The notes under the pieces are model-generated. The model made no database searches. It worked only from the letters and a program-made list of their open reading frames with translations, and had not been told where the DNA came from. 64,000 nucleotides of DNA. Source: an uncultured Bacilli bacterium (lineage in GTDB: Bacteria; Bacillota_I; Bacilli_A; RF39; UBA660). The stretch's first letter is position 1. Each line of letters starts with the position of its first letter. The DNA is taken from the NCBI GenBank assembly GCA_934141245.1, contig CAKPCB010000005.1, forward strand, positions 1-64,000, written 5' to 3'. Shown here in pieces: positions 1 through 9,311 of the stretch. The position numbers and the translations under genes are program-made.

Positions 1-144
1 AATAATCCTAAATATGATCCACACAATAAGGGAATACCACTTATGAAACCAACATTTTTTTCTAAAAATGATCCAAATAACCCAAAATATGTTGATCTTG
101 ATAATAAAAAATGCAATATTAAATATAAGAATAATAAATCCTAG
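1..144 (+). CDS. 3' end of a truncated gene, unknown product
   Basis: An open frame enters from the left edge and ends at TAG 142-144, giving about 47 residues rich in Asn, Lys and Pro and ending YKNNKS. Codon use matches the neighbours and a terminator follows, so it is probably the real 3' end of a gene that starts outside the window. No domain can be recognised from this fragment. Confidence 0.6.
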   Translation, partial: NNPKYDPHNKGIPLMKPTFFSKNDPNNPKYVDLDNKKCNIKYKNNKS

Positions 145-161
145 TGTAAACAAAACCTATT

Positions 162-190
162 AAGATACTTAATTAGTATCTTTTTTTTGT
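162..190 (+). terminator. Rho-independent terminator
   Basis: AAGATACT pairs with AGTATCTT around a 5-nt loop and is followed by a T run. It closes the gene entering from the left edge and directly precedes the phosphoketolase promoter. Confidence 0.8.
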
Positions 191-197
191 TTTTGTA

Positions 198-206
198 TGC
201 TATAAT
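198..206 (+). promoter_or_regulatory. Extended -10 promoter of phosphoketolase
   Basis: TGCTATAAT is a TGn-extended -10 element lying about 30 nt before the start codon. No good -35 is visible at 17 nt, which is usual for the extended class. Confidence 0.6.
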
Positions 207-235
207 TAATACAGAATAAAGTAGAGGGTGATTAT

Positions 236-2542
236 ATGACAGAGATAGAAAAATTAGATGGTTATTTTCGTGCTGCAAATTATTTATCAGCATGTCAATT
301 ATATTTACTTAATAATCCATTATTAAAAAGACCATTAGTTAAAGAAGATATAAAAAAGAAGATAGTAGGTCACTGGGGAACAGTACCAGCACAAAACTTT
401 GTATATACACATTTAAACAGAATAATTACTAAATATGATTTGAATATGATTTTACTATCAGGACCAGGTCATGGTGGTAATTTTATGATTTCAAATACAT
501 ATCTAGAGGGAAGTTATAGTGAAAAGTATCCTAGTATTACTATGAATGAAGCAGGTTTAAAACATTTGTTTAAACAGTTTTCATTCCCAGGAGGAGTACC
601 TTCTCATGTTGCTCCTGAAACTCCAGGCTCTATTCATGAAGGTGGTGAACTAGGCTATAGCCTATCTCATGCATTTGGAGCAGTTTTAGATAATCCATCT
701 TTAATTGCAGCATGCATAGTTGGAGATGGTGAAGCTGAAACAGGACCACTTGCTACCAGCTGGCACGGAGTTAGATTCTTAAATAGAAAAACAGATGGGG
801 TTGTACTTCCAATACTTAATTTAAATGGATATAAGATAAGTAATCCAACCGTATTTTCTAGAATGAGTAATAGTGAGTTAGCTTCATTTTTTTCGGCATG
901 TGGATATAAACCTTATTTAGTAGAAGGTGATGAACCATTTATTATGCATGATATCATGTCAAAAACACTTGACTTAATACTAAAAGATATAAAAGAAATT
1001 AAAGAAAGTGGTGATTCACTTTTAAAATATCCTATGATTATTTTAAGAACACCAAAGGGTTGGACTGGACCTAAAGAAGTTGATGGAAATAAAATAGAAG
1101 GTTCATTTAGAGCACATCAAGTACCAATTAGTATGGAAAAAGAAGAGCATTTACCTCTTTTGGAAAAATGGCTTAGAAGTTATAAACCAGAAGAATTATT
1201 TAATAGTGATGGTTCATTAAAAGAAGAATACAGAGAATTTATACCAAAAGGAGAAAGAAGACTAGGTGCAAATCCTATTACTAATGGAGGGCTTTTAAGA
1301 AAAGAACTTATTATGCCTAATTTTTATGATTATGGAGTGTCTGTACCTTATCCTGGTAGTGTAAAAAAACAAGATATGTTAGTTTTATCTAGCTTTATTA
1401 GAGATATATTTAAATATAACGAAGCAAATAAAAACTTTAGAATGTTTTCGCCTGATGAAGCTAAATCTAATAGATTATATGATGTTTTTGATGAAACTAA
1501 GAGAAGCTGGCAAATGGAAATTAAAGAAAATGATGAAGACTTATCAAAAAATGGTAGAATAATGGATTCATTTTTATCTGAACATATGTGTGAAGGAATG
1601 TTAGAAGGTTATCTTTTAACAGGTAGGCATGGATTCTTTGCAAGTTATGAAGCTTTTATTAGAATAATTGATTCAATGGCAGCTCAGCATGCAAAGTGGC
1701 TTAAGGTATGTAATGAGATACCATGGAGAGAGCCTATTTCTTCGCTTAACTTTATATTAACATCAAATGTATGGCAACAAGATCATAATGGTTATACCCA
1801 TCAAGATCCGGGTTTCTTAGATCATATTGCAAATAAAAAGGTAGATGTTGTAAGAATGTATTTGCCACCAGATTCAAACTGTTTATTATCATGTGCAGAT
1901 CACTGTCTTAGAAGTAAAAATTACGTAAATGTCATAGTAGCATCAAAGCATCCATCTTATCAGTGGCTTAATATGGATCAAGCAATAAAACACTGTACTA
2001 AAGGTATTGGTGTATGGAACTTTGTTAGCAATTCTTTAAATCCAGATATTATAATGGCTTGTGCTGGTGATACACCAACTATTGAAGCTGTCGCTGCAAC
2101 TAAAATATTAAAAGAATATTTACCAGATTTAAAGATAAGATTTATAAATGTAGTTGATTTAATGAAACTTGATTCTACATCTAAACACCCCCATGCATTA
2201 ACTAATGAAGAGTATGATGAATTATTTACTAAAGATAAACCAATTATATTTGCATATCATGGCTATCCAACTTTGATACACGAATTAACATATTTTAGAC
2301 ATAATCATAATATACATGTTCATGGATACATGGAAGAAGGAACTATTACAACTCCATTTGATATGAGAGTTAAAAATAAGATAGATAGATTTAATCTTGT
2401 AATAGATGCAGTTAATAATTTAGATAATTGTATGATAAAAGATAAGATTATAAATGATATGAATAGTTATTTAGAAAAACATAATAATTATATTATAGAG
2501 TATGGTGAAGATTTAGAAGAAATTAGAAATTGGAAGTTTTAA
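236..2542 (+). CDS. xfp: Xylulose-5-phosphate/fructose-6-phosphate phosphoketolase
   Basis: Phosphoketolase is a thiamine-diphosphate enzyme that splits xylulose-5-P (and often fructose-6-P) with phosphate to acetyl-P plus glyceraldehyde-3-P or erythrose-4-P; it is the key step of heterofermentative sugar use. At 768 aa it is close to family length (about 790). SGPGHGGN lies near residues 75-82 and the TPP/Mg motif GDGEAETG at 163-170, followed by LNGYKI. A DHNGYTHQDPGF segment in the second half matches the pyrimidine domain. The ATG follows an AGAGGGTGAT ribosome site. It appears monocistronic, with its own extended -10 promoter. Whether it prefers X5P or F6P cannot be read from the sequence. 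Confidence 0.96.
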   Translation: MTEIEKLDGYFRAANYLSACQLYLLNNPLLKRPLVKEDIKKKIVGHWGTVPAQNFVYTHLNRIITKYDLNMILLSGPGHGGNFMISNTYLEGSYSEKYPSITMNEAGLKHLFKQFSFPGGVPSHVAPETPGSIHEGGELGYSLSHAFGAVLDNPSLIAACIVGDGEAETGPLATSWHGVRFLNRKTDGVVLPILNLNGYKISNPTVFSRMSNSELASFFSACGYKPYLVEGDEPFIMHDIMSKTLDLILKDIKEIKESGDSLLKYPMIILRTPKGWTGPKEVDGNKIEGSFRAHQVPISMEKEEHLPLLEKWLRSYKPEELFNSDGSLKEEYREFIPKGERRLGANPITNGGLLRKELIMPNFYDYGVSVPYPGSVKKQDMLVLSSFIRDIFKYNEANKNFRMFSPDEAKSNRLYDVFDETKRSWQMEIKENDEDLSKNGRIMDSFLSEHMCEGMLEGYLLTGRHGFFASYEAFIRIIDSMAAQHAKWLKVCNEIPWREPISSLNFILTSNVWQQDHNGYTHQDPGFLDHIANKKVDVVRMYLPPDSNCLLSCADHCLRSKNYVNVIVASKHPSYQWLNMDQAIKHCTKGIGVWNFVSNSLNPDIIMACAGDTPTIEAVAATKILKEYLPDLKIRFINVVDLMKLDSTSKHPHALTNEEYDELFTKDKPIIFAYHGYPTLIHELTYFRHNHNIHVHGYMEEGTITTPFDMRVKNKIDRFNLVIDAVNNLDNCMIKDKIINDMNSYLEKHNNYIIEYGEDLEEIRNWKF

Positions 2543-2638
2543 GCATAAATGTTAATTTAAATTGACAAAATTCCAATTGTAGTTGCTAGACTAACTATTT
2601 AAAAAATGATATTAATAGAAAAAAAGGAGAAGTGTTAT

Positions 2639-3412
2639 ATGAAATTCGAAGAAAAGCTTATTATACTAAGAAAGCAAAAACTCTTATCACAAGAAGGACT
2701 TGCTGAAAAATTAGATGTAACAAGACAAACTGTATCTAAATGGGAACTTGGACAATCAAGACCTGATATGGATAAATTAACATTGATGAGTAAATTGTTT
2801 GATGTTAGTATTGATACTCTTACTAACGATGAAGTCTTTTTAGATGATAAAAATGAAGAGGTAAGAAAAGAAAAATCTAATAAAAAAACAAATGGTGGTG
2901 GTAATAGAAAATTTTTACTATACATATTTATTCTTATATTTATAGCATCTCTTACAACTTTAACTTATAGAGTAGCTTACAGTATAAAAGAAAAGAAAGA
3001 TGCTATAAAAGAAGAGGCTAGAAAAACAAAAGAAGATGCTTTGAAAAAACAAAAAGAAATAGAAGATAAAATACAAAAAGCAAATGATGAGTTTGAAGAA
3101 GAATCTAAAAAACATAAAGAAGAAATGAATAAAAATAGTTTTAATAATTCTTTTGAAACATTCGATGGAACTCAAGTTGGTACAGGAGTTTCACATGAAA
3201 TAGATGAAGTAATGCAAAATAATAAAAAGAATAGTAACAAATTAATAGAAGTTGTGTTTGATGGAACTTCATATGGAACAGATGTAGAAAATATTAAAAA
3301 TATAAAAAATAGTTTAAAAGATTTTAATGGATACAATCTTCAGTACTATGAAGTATCACTTGATTATGATGATAATGGTTATGTAAATAAGGTAACCATT
3401 GAGACAAAGTAA
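2639..3412 (+). CDS. XRE-family regulator with membrane anchor
   Basis: 257 aa starting at ATG 2639, which follows AAAGGAGAAG; an in-frame start at 2606 lacks a ribosome site. Residues 5-60 form a Cro/C1-type helix-turn-helix (SQEGLAEKLDVTRQTVSKWE). A single membrane helix (about 91-113), a Lys/Glu-rich coiled coil (about 115-165) and a small C-terminal domain follow. The layout suggests a DNA-binding protein tethered to the membrane that senses an envelope signal. lemA follows 12 nt downstream, so the two are probably co-transcribed. Target genes are unknown. Confidence 0.85.
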   Translation: MKFEEKLIILRKQKLLSQEGLAEKLDVTRQTVSKWELGQSRPDMDKLTLMSKLFDVSIDTLTNDEVFLDDKNEEVRKEKSNKKTNGGGNRKFLLYIFILIFIASLTTLTYRVAYSIKEKKDAIKEEARKTKEDALKKQKEIEDKIQKANDEFEEESKKHKEEMNKNSFNNSFETFDGTQVGTGVSHEIDEVMQNNKKNSNKLIEVVFDGTSYGTDVENIKNIKNSLKDFNGYNLQYYEVSLDYDDNGYVNKVTIETK

Positions 3413-3424
3413 GGGGGAATTATT

Positions 3425-3970
3425 ATGATAATAAATATATGTTTAATAGTAGTTATAATTATAACTGGTATAATACTTGCAAGTTATAATCATTTTGTAA
3501 GAACAAATAATAGGGTAAATCAAAGTGCATCAGCTATAGATGTATTGTTAAATCAAAGATTTGATTTATTACCAAATTTAATTGAATGTGTAAAAGGGTA
3601 TTCTAAGCATGAAAGTGAAACGTTAGAAGAACTAGTAAAATTAAGATCTTCATATAACAAAGATAGTTTTAGTATTGATGAAACTGAAAAACTAGATAAA
3701 AAGTTTGGAAATATAATGGCTATAGCAGAAAGTTATCCAGATTTAAAAGCTAATCAAAATTTCTTGGACTTACAATCTAATCTAAAAGAAATAGAAAATA
3801 AATTAAATAATGCAAGAATGGATTATAATAATGCTGTTACTTCGTATAATAACTTAGTTGAAACTATTCCATCTAATGTAGTTGCAAAAATGTTTAATTT
3901 TGAAAGAAAAGAATTATTTAAATTAGATGATAATAAAAGAGAAAATATTAAAGTTGATTTTTCACAATAG
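3425..3970 (+). CDS. lemA: LemA family protein
   Basis: 181 aa with one N-terminal membrane helix (about 3-22) followed by the helical LemA domain. The run RVNQSASAIDVLLNQRFDLL followed by PNLIE is typical of the family, and NYNNAVTSYN-like helices follow near 140-150. LemA proteins are anchored with a short N-terminus and a long helical bundle; their biochemical role is unsettled. The ATG follows AAGGGGGAAT and the gene forms a pair with the XRE membrane regulator upstream. Confidence 0.92.
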   Translation: MIINICLIVVIIITGIILASYNHFVRTNNRVNQSASAIDVLLNQRFDLLPNLIECVKGYSKHESETLEELVKLRSSYNKDSFSIDETEKLDKKFGNIMAIAESYPDLKANQNFLDLQSNLKEIENKLNNARMDYNNAVTSYNNLVETIPSNVVAKMFNFERKELFKLDDNKRENIKVDFSQ

Positions 3971-4015
3971 CAATATATGAATTTACAGCTCTTGTATTTT
4001 ATTACTTTAATTGAT

Positions 4016-4044
4016 TTGTTAACTTATATTCTACATGATATAAT
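4016..4044 (+). promoter_or_regulatory. Promoter of the epimerase gene
   Basis: TTGTTA (4016-4021), a 17-nt spacer and TATAAT (4039-4044) with a TGA just before the -10. It lies 50 nt ahead of the proposed TTG start. Confidence 0.6.
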
Positions 4045-4095
4045 ATATTTAAGAAGAATAATTATATTTTAAAAGAATGGTAGGTGAATAATATT

Positions 4096-5103
4096 TTGAA
4101 AAAAATTTATATTATAACTGGGGCAAATGGTTTTTTAGGTAATAATATTATAAGAAGATTGAATCAAGACAATGATACTGAGATAAGAGCTTTTGTTTTA
4201 AAAGGCGATTCTATAAAATCACTGGAAAATCTAAACTGTAAAATATATTATGGAGATGTAACTAAAAAGGATACTTTATCATCAGTTTTTGAAAACACTG
4301 ATGATAAAGAAGTATTTGTAATTCATTGCGCCGCAATTGTATATATAAAATCTAAATATAATGGTTTTGTATATGATGTTAATGTAAATGGTACAAAAAA
4401 CATAGTAGATAAAGTTTTAGAGTCAAAAGCAAAACTCATTTATGTTAGTAGTGTTCACGCAATCCCTGAAAAACCAAATAAAGGTTTGATAAAGGAGATA
4501 ACTGATTTTGATCCTAATAATGTTAAAGGCTTATATGCAAAAACAAAATCAGAAGCTGCAAAGTATGTTATGAAATTAGTAAAAAATAAAAACTTGAATG
4601 CTTGTATTATTCATCCCTCTGGAATTATTGGACCAAATGATTATGGTAATAGTCATTTAACTTGGTTAGTTAAAGAAGTGTTAAATGACAAGTTACTAGT
4701 TAGTGTAAGTGGTGGATATGATTTTGTTGATGTTAGAGATGTTGCAGATGGCATTATTAGTGCTTGTGAAAGAGGTATAAAAGGTGAGTGTTACATCTTA
4801 TCTAATAAATATATAACAATTAAACAATTAACTGATTTAATATGCGATGTGCAAGAAAGAAAAAGAATTAAATTAGTATTGCCAATTTGGATTGCAAAAT
4901 TAGTAGCTCCTTTATTTGAGATATATTATAATATAAAAAAACAGACTCCACTTTTTACAAGATATTCTTTATACACATTATCTTCTAATGCTAATTTTAG
5001 TAATAGGAAAGCTAAAAAAGAGTTGGGTTTTAAAAATAGAAATATAAAAAACACGATAAAAGATACTATTTGGTGGATAAAAAATAATCAAGGGAGGATA
5101 TAA
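4096..5103 (+). CDS. NAD-dependent epimerase/dehydratase (extended SDR)
   Basis: 335 aa from a TTG start at 4096 (MKKIYIITGANGFLG), chosen because AGGTG at 4082-4086 sits about 9 nt before it; the GTG at 4084 overlaps that ribosome site. The Rossmann motif TGANGFLG and catalytic YAKTK define an extended short-chain dehydrogenase, similar to dihydroflavonol-4-reductase-like and 3-beta-HSD-like proteins. The substrate is not predictable. A lipoprotein gene follows 6 nt after the stop, so the two form an operon. Confidence 0.85.
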   Translation: MKKIYIITGANGFLGNNIIRRLNQDNDTEIRAFVLKGDSIKSLENLNCKIYYGDVTKKDTLSSVFENTDDKEVFVIHCAAIVYIKSKYNGFVYDVNVNGTKNIVDKVLESKAKLIYVSSVHAIPEKPNKGLIKEITDFDPNNVKGLYAKTKSEAAKYVMKLVKNKNLNACIIHPSGIIGPNDYGNSHLTWLVKEVLNDKLLVSVSGGYDFVDVRDVADGIISACERGIKGECYILSNKYITIKQLTDLICDVQERKRIKLVLPIWIAKLVAPLFEIYYNIKKQTPLFTRYSLYTLSSNANFSNRKAKKELGFKNRNIKNTIKDTIWWIKNNQGRI

Positions 5104-5109
5104 TAAATT

Positions 5110-5568
5110 ATGAAGAAAATAATTATAAGTATTTTAATATGTTGCTTTATTATGTTTAGTTTAGTAGGTTGCACAAAAAATAAAAATAATTTTTCTATTG
5201 GGAAAGTATCTAATATTAAGATTTTAGAAAAGGGAGTATCATTATCCATTAAAGATAAAACATTAACAAATAAAGGGGTAACATTAATTTTAAAAAATGA
5301 TAGTGATTATGAAATTCAGTATGGAGCCTCAGAAGAAATAGAAATTAAAAAGAATGGGAAGTGGCACAAAATAAATGTAGATACAATTTCTATTTTACCT
5401 ATATTTATTTTAAAACCACAGGAACAAGAAGAAATTGTTGTTGAATGGGAATATGAATATGGCAAATTAACTCCAGGAAATTATAGAATTATAAAAAGTA
5501 TTGGTATAGAAAAGAAAGATAAATCATATGAAACTTTTTATGTATCTGCTGAATTTATTATTAAATAG
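5110..5568 (+). CDS. Lipoprotein with bacterial Ig-like domain
   Basis: 152 aa with a lipoprotein signal peptide: basic MKK, a hydrophobic stretch and lipobox LVGC with Cys21 as the lipid site. The rest is a beta-rich domain with features (TLILKNDSDYEIQYG, KPQEQEEI, LTPGNYRI) common in Gram-positive bacterial Ig-like lipoproteins. It probably sits on the outer face of the membrane; the ligand is unknown. It is translated right after the epimerase from GGGAGGATATAA. Confidence 0.8.
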   Translation: MKKIIISILICCFIMFSLVGCTKNKNNFSIGKVSNIKILEKGVSLSIKDKTLTNKGVTLILKNDSDYEIQYGASEEIEIKKNGKWHKINVDTISILPIFILKPQEQEEIVVEWEYEYGKLTPGNYRIIKSIGIEKKDKSYETFYVSAEFIIK

Positions 5569-5591
5569 TGGATTATTATTAAAATTTTAAT

Positions 5592-5624
5592 AAAGAACAG
5601 TTAATAAAACAAACTGTTCTTTTT
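5592..5624 (+). terminator. Rho-independent terminator
   Basis: AAAGAACAGTT pairs with AACTGTTCTTT, followed by T residues, 24 nt after the lipoprotein stop. Confidence 0.85.
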
Positions 5625-5856
5625 GAATATAGAGTAATTTAAACCTATTGAGAATAAAGATTACTTTATATAAGAAGTTGGAATGGCTAAATTAGTGATA
5701 ACCTATTTTGAATATAAATTTTAATTTTTATTGTTTTGCTTTAATTTCTAACTAAAGATATTTTTATTATGTATTCATTATTCATTTGAAGCAGACTTTC
5801 ATAAATTATAATAGAATTAAAAAATAATTCAATATATTAAGTTAGGGGGATATATA

Positions 5857-6963
5857 ATGAATAATTGTAATGATTATGAGAAGATAAGAAAAAAAATAGA
5901 AGAAGAGAGAAAAAAATATAAGTTTTGTTACATAAGAGGACCTAAAGGAGAAAAGGGAGAACGAGGAATTCAAGGACCAGCAAGTATAGAGGTTGGAATT
6001 ACAGAAACAATAGACTCTTTTGAAAAAGCTAAAGTAGAAAATATAGGAACACCCGTTGATGTTATTTTAAATTTTAAAATACCAAAAGGAGAGCAAGGAC
6101 TTGATGGGAAAATTGGTCCTCAAGGAATTCAAGGACCTAAGGGTGATAAGGGTGATATAGGTCCACAGGGAATAAAAGGAGAAAAGGGTGATCCTGGTCC
6201 ATCTACTATTCAAATTGGAAATGTAGAAACAATAGAACCAGCCGAAGAAGCAGATGTTGTAAATGTTGGAACACCTGTTGATGTGGTTTTAGATTTTAAA
6301 ATACCAAAAGGAGAAAAAGGAGACAAAGGAGACATTGGACCAAGAGGACTTCCAGGAGAAATAGGCAGAACAGAGCACATAGCTATAGATGAAACAGAAA
6401 CTTTAGAGCCAGGCGAAGCAGCGCAAGTTATGGATACATTCGAAAATTGGGTTCATCATTTGTCTTTTTTAATTCCAAAAGGAGAAAAAGGAGAAACTGG
6501 AGAAAGAGGACCACAAGGTCCTGCAGGACCTGCTGGGACAGAATTTATATCTTCATATGGAATCAGATATTTAATGACTGACACACAAATTAACTTGCCT
6601 CAAGGTATTGATACAATAATTCCACTTCCTGAAAAAGGTACTGCATTTCTTACTGAATACCCTGATAATGATTCTATAAAAATAAAAGAAAATGGTGTAT
6701 ATTTAGTATCTTACTTATTAAGCGGTGCAACAAATGAAGAATGTTCATTAACTATGTCTGTTAGGACAAACAATTTATTAGTGCCAGCTACAAGTGTAAC
6801 TAGTGAATTTAGTGCTCAAATGATTAATAGCATAAGTGGAACAACAATTTGTTCATTACAATCAAATGATCTTATTTCATTAAACGTTAAATCATCTAAA
6901 ACTGTTGATATAAGCTTTAATGGTAGTACTAACGCAATGTTAAACGTTACAAAAATACATTAA
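5857..6963 (+). CDS. Collagen-like surface protein with C1q/BclA-like head
   Basis: 368 aa. Gly-X-Y runs begin near residue 28 (GPKGEKGERGIQG) and recur around three interrupting modules of about 38 aa, each with a pattern like VGTPVDVVLDFKIPKGE. Such modules are known from collagen-like proteins of phages and Firmicutes. The last 135 residues form a beta-rich globular domain resembling the C1q/TNF-like head of BclA-type proteins. No signal peptide, membrane segment or LPXTG motif is visible, so the export route is unclear. The ATG follows TTAGGGGGATAT. It heads a surface cluster that continues to 9.8 kb. Confidence 0.85.
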   Translation: MNNCNDYEKIRKKIEEERKKYKFCYIRGPKGEKGERGIQGPASIEVGITETIDSFEKAKVENIGTPVDVILNFKIPKGEQGLDGKIGPQGIQGPKGDKGDIGPQGIKGEKGDPGPSTIQIGNVETIEPAEEADVVNVGTPVDVVLDFKIPKGEKGDKGDIGPRGLPGEIGRTEHIAIDETETLEPGEAAQVMDTFENWVHHLSFLIPKGEKGETGERGPQGPAGPAGTEFISSYGIRYLMTDTQINLPQGIDTIIPLPEKGTAFLTEYPDNDSIKIKENGVYLVSYLLSGATNEECSLTMSVRTNNLLVPATSVTSEFSAQMINSISGTTICSLQSNDLISLNVKSSKTVDISFNGSTNAMLNVTKIH

Positions 6964-6986
6964 GAATAGAAGACTCTATTCTTTTT
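6962..6986 (+). terminator. Rho-independent terminator
   Basis: AAGAATAGA and TCTATTCTT pair around AGAC and are followed by T residues. The stem overlaps the stop codon of the collagen-like gene. Confidence 0.75.
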
Positions 6987-7031
6987 AATTATTTAATATT
7001 TAAATTTTATCATATATTATCGTAAAGGAAG

Positions 7032-8897
7032 GTGATAAATATTCAAATAATAAATAATAATACTGTTGTTGTTACAACTAGTGATGAATTAAGACAAGCT
7101 ATAAGTGAAGATAACGGTTATGACTATATTTATTTAGGAAGTGATATTATATCTACCAGTGGTTTTATAATAAATAACAATAAAAGTAAAGTGATAATTG
7201 ATGGAACATTTGACGGTACAAGATATACTTATACAAATAACTTAAGTTTAGAAGAAGAAGTTATAAAGGTAAGTACAACAAATAAGAAGGTCATACTAAA
7301 AAATATGAATATAGTTTCTTCACATGGCTATGGAGTTATATATGTTCCATCTCATCCGAATTATTCTAATGTAGAAGTAGAGTATAATAATATAAATTTT
7401 AATGGGATAGAACTTTCGTGTAATTATTATGGTAAAACTAAAATTATAAATTCTGTTATAGAAGTAAAAGATACCAATAATGTTTCTGCACAAAGGGTTT
7501 GTGATTCAAATAGAATTATAATAGATGGAAATACAACAATATCAAGCTCATCAAATACTAATATGATTTTTTTCTTTAATGATGTTATACCCTCGTCAGT
7601 TAAAATTATGCCTAATAGTAAAGTAAATATTACAACCGAAAAAGAATTTATGAATGGAACAAATAGACTTGATTTAATAGTAGGACATGGTTCAGAATTT
7701 CTTTTGACTACTGGTAATGGATTTGCTAAAACAACAACACATGGAGCTAGAAATGTTTTAGTAGAAGAAATGTCTAATTTTACCTTTATTGAAAAAAGTC
7801 ATCAAAGAGTTCCAATGTGGAATATATTTGGAGATTTTATAGTTAAAGAAGGAGCATCTCTTTCGGTACTAAATACATACATGACTACACCATCTGATAA
7901 TTATAATATTTATTTTAAGGGTACAAATCAAAAATTTATAATAGATAATCCAAAATATGTAAAGATTTATACTAAAAATGCAAATGTTATATATACAAAT
8001 AATCCTGTTGATTTTTCATTTGAATTTACAAGAATTAATATGTGGATATATGCTCTTGATTATACTTTAGCTTGTTTGCTAGATGATTCCCCTGCACTTT
8101 ATTGGTTTAAAGAAAATACACCAGCTAAAATAACAGGCGTATTAAATAAAGATACTACTACTATTACATCTCATAATTTTACAGAAGCTGAGTTAAATTC
8201 TTTGCCTGATATAAATAGTTTTTCTCTTCAAAATAAAAAAATACTAACAATAGGATTATTAAAGATAAATATTCATCCAATCTTAAACACTACAAATACA
8301 ATTTCAGGGCATACATTACCTTTTGCTGATGTAAAAATAGAATATGATAGTAAAAGCTTAATAGCATCAGCAGATGAAAATGGTTTATTTGAAGCTGATA
8401 TTGATTCTATTATTCCAAATGATAAAAGAGTTAAAATAACTTCTTGTTTAAATAGCTGTTTTACTGAAAAAATAATTACTACACCTTTTAATGGAGAATT
8501 AACCTTGCTAAAAGTAACAGATAACATTCCTTTTAGTATGGTTCCTTCTTCGGCTAAACCAATTATTCTAAAAAAACAAAAAGAAACAGTAGTAACTGTA
8601 ATCGATAGTAGAGTAAATAGTTCCAATTGGAAATTATATATAAATTATATAAATCCAATGATTGAAAATAGTGGTAAAGTACTAATAGATTCGTTATTTT
8701 TTAAAAAGTTTGATAATGAAGAAATTCTTTTGAAAACAAATAAAAAGTTGATATATGAATCAAGCGATAATGGTGGAAATGTAAGTGTAAGTAATGTTAC
8801 CTTTTCTACTGATAAGGGATTATTTCTAAAACCAAGTAAAGATTTGCTTGAAGATGAAGATTATTCTACTTTAATTATTTGGAGTGTTGAAGAATAA
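7032..8897 (+). CDS. Pectate-lyase-like adhesin with WxL-like C-terminus
   Basis: About 620 aa. Residues 15-330 have short hydrophobic strands (VIIDGTFDGTRYTYT, KKVILKNMNIVSSHGYG) typical of a right-handed beta-helix, as in pectate-lyase-like adhesive domains of Bacilli. A small beta-sandwich follows. The C-terminus (VIDSRVNSSNWKLYI, then YSTLIIWSVEE) resembles the WxL cell-wall-binding domain. No Sec signal is seen. The start is unusual: GTG 7032 lies inside a near-perfect ribosome site (AAAGGAAGGTGAT), so initiation at the in-frame ATT 7041 is possible. Confidence 0.7.
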   Translation: MINIQIINNNTVVVTTSDELRQAISEDNGYDYIYLGSDIISTSGFIINNNKSKVIIDGTFDGTRYTYTNNLSLEEEVIKVSTTNKKVILKNMNIVSSHGYGVIYVPSHPNYSNVEVEYNNINFNGIELSCNYYGKTKIINSVIEVKDTNNVSAQRVCDSNRIIIDGNTTISSSSNTNMIFFFNDVIPSSVKIMPNSKVNITTEKEFMNGTNRLDLIVGHGSEFLLTTGNGFAKTTTHGARNVLVEEMSNFTFIEKSHQRVPMWNIFGDFIVKEGASLSVLNTYMTTPSDNYNIYFKGTNQKFIIDNPKYVKIYTKNANVIYTNNPVDFSFEFTRINMWIYALDYTLACLLDDSPALYWFKENTPAKITGVLNKDTTTITSHNFTEAELNSLPDINSFSLQNKKILTIGLLKINIHPILNTTNTISGHTLPFADVKIEYDSKSLIASADENGLFEADIDSIIPNDKRVKITSCLNSCFTEKIITTPFNGELTLLKVTDNIPFSMVPSSAKPIILKKQKETVVTVIDSRVNSSNWKLYINYINPMIENSGKVLIDSLFFKKFDNEEILLKTNKKLIYESSDNGGNVSVSNVTFSTDKGLFLKPSKDLLEDEDYSTLIIWSVEE

Positions 8898-8951
8898 TGC
8901 CTATTAAAGAAAGCAAAATGATTCAAAAAATATATTGTAATGAGGTGAAAT

Positions 8952-9311
8952 ATGAAAAAAGATTATATTTATATTAAGCTTTACGGTAATTTTAGTATAA
9001 GTCCTAGTAATTTAAAAATTAAACTAATAAATAAATGTAATAAGATTGTTTTTGATGGAAAAACAGATAATTTTGGAAAGGTAAAAATACCAATATGTGA
9101 TAATATGGTATATAAGTTAATTATATATTCTAATTTATCAATAGTAAGAATACCTTTAATAGCAAAAAAGAATGAGGTTTATTGTATAAATATTAGCGGT
9201 AATAAAGAAAAAAAACATCTTATTACAGTTATGTTAATGGATAAATATAATCCAAATATAAAAATAGAAGGAGGTAAGATGATATTATGGCAAGACACAC
9301 AATACCAATAA
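8952..9311 (+). CDS. Small beta-sandwich protein of the surface cluster
   Basis: 119 aa from an ATG after GAGGTGAAAT. It contains two short beta-rich stretches (KTDNFGKVKIPICDNMVYKL) resembling transthyretin/prealbumin-like modules. The C-terminus NPNIKIEGGKMILWQDT resembles the C-terminus of the next gene (PNIPIKDGQIILQDS). It overlaps that gene by 25 nt in another frame, so the two may be translationally coupled or parts of one frameshifted gene. No export signal is visible. Confidence 0.6.
   Translation: MKKDYIYIKLYGNFSISPSNLKIKLINKCNKIVFDGKTDNFGKVKIPICDNMVYKLIIYSNLSIVRIPLIAKKNEVYCINISGNKEKKHLITVMLMDKYNPNIKIEGGKMILWQDTQYQ

Noticed and set aside
2635..3175. Open frames on the minus strand opposite the XRE regulator
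   Set aside because: Low-complexity translations of a Lys/Glu-rich coiled coil; no ribosome sites, and the plus-strand gene is convincing.
5857..6540. Repetitive DNA that might be a CRISPR array or tandem repeat
   Set aside because: The repetition is in Gly-X-Y codons of a collagen-like protein; no spacer-repeat pattern is present. No CRISPR array was found in the window.
8898..8978. 25-aa frame starting at TAATG after the adhesin gene
   Set aside because: Very short, overlaps the start of the next gene and has no family or conservation evidence.
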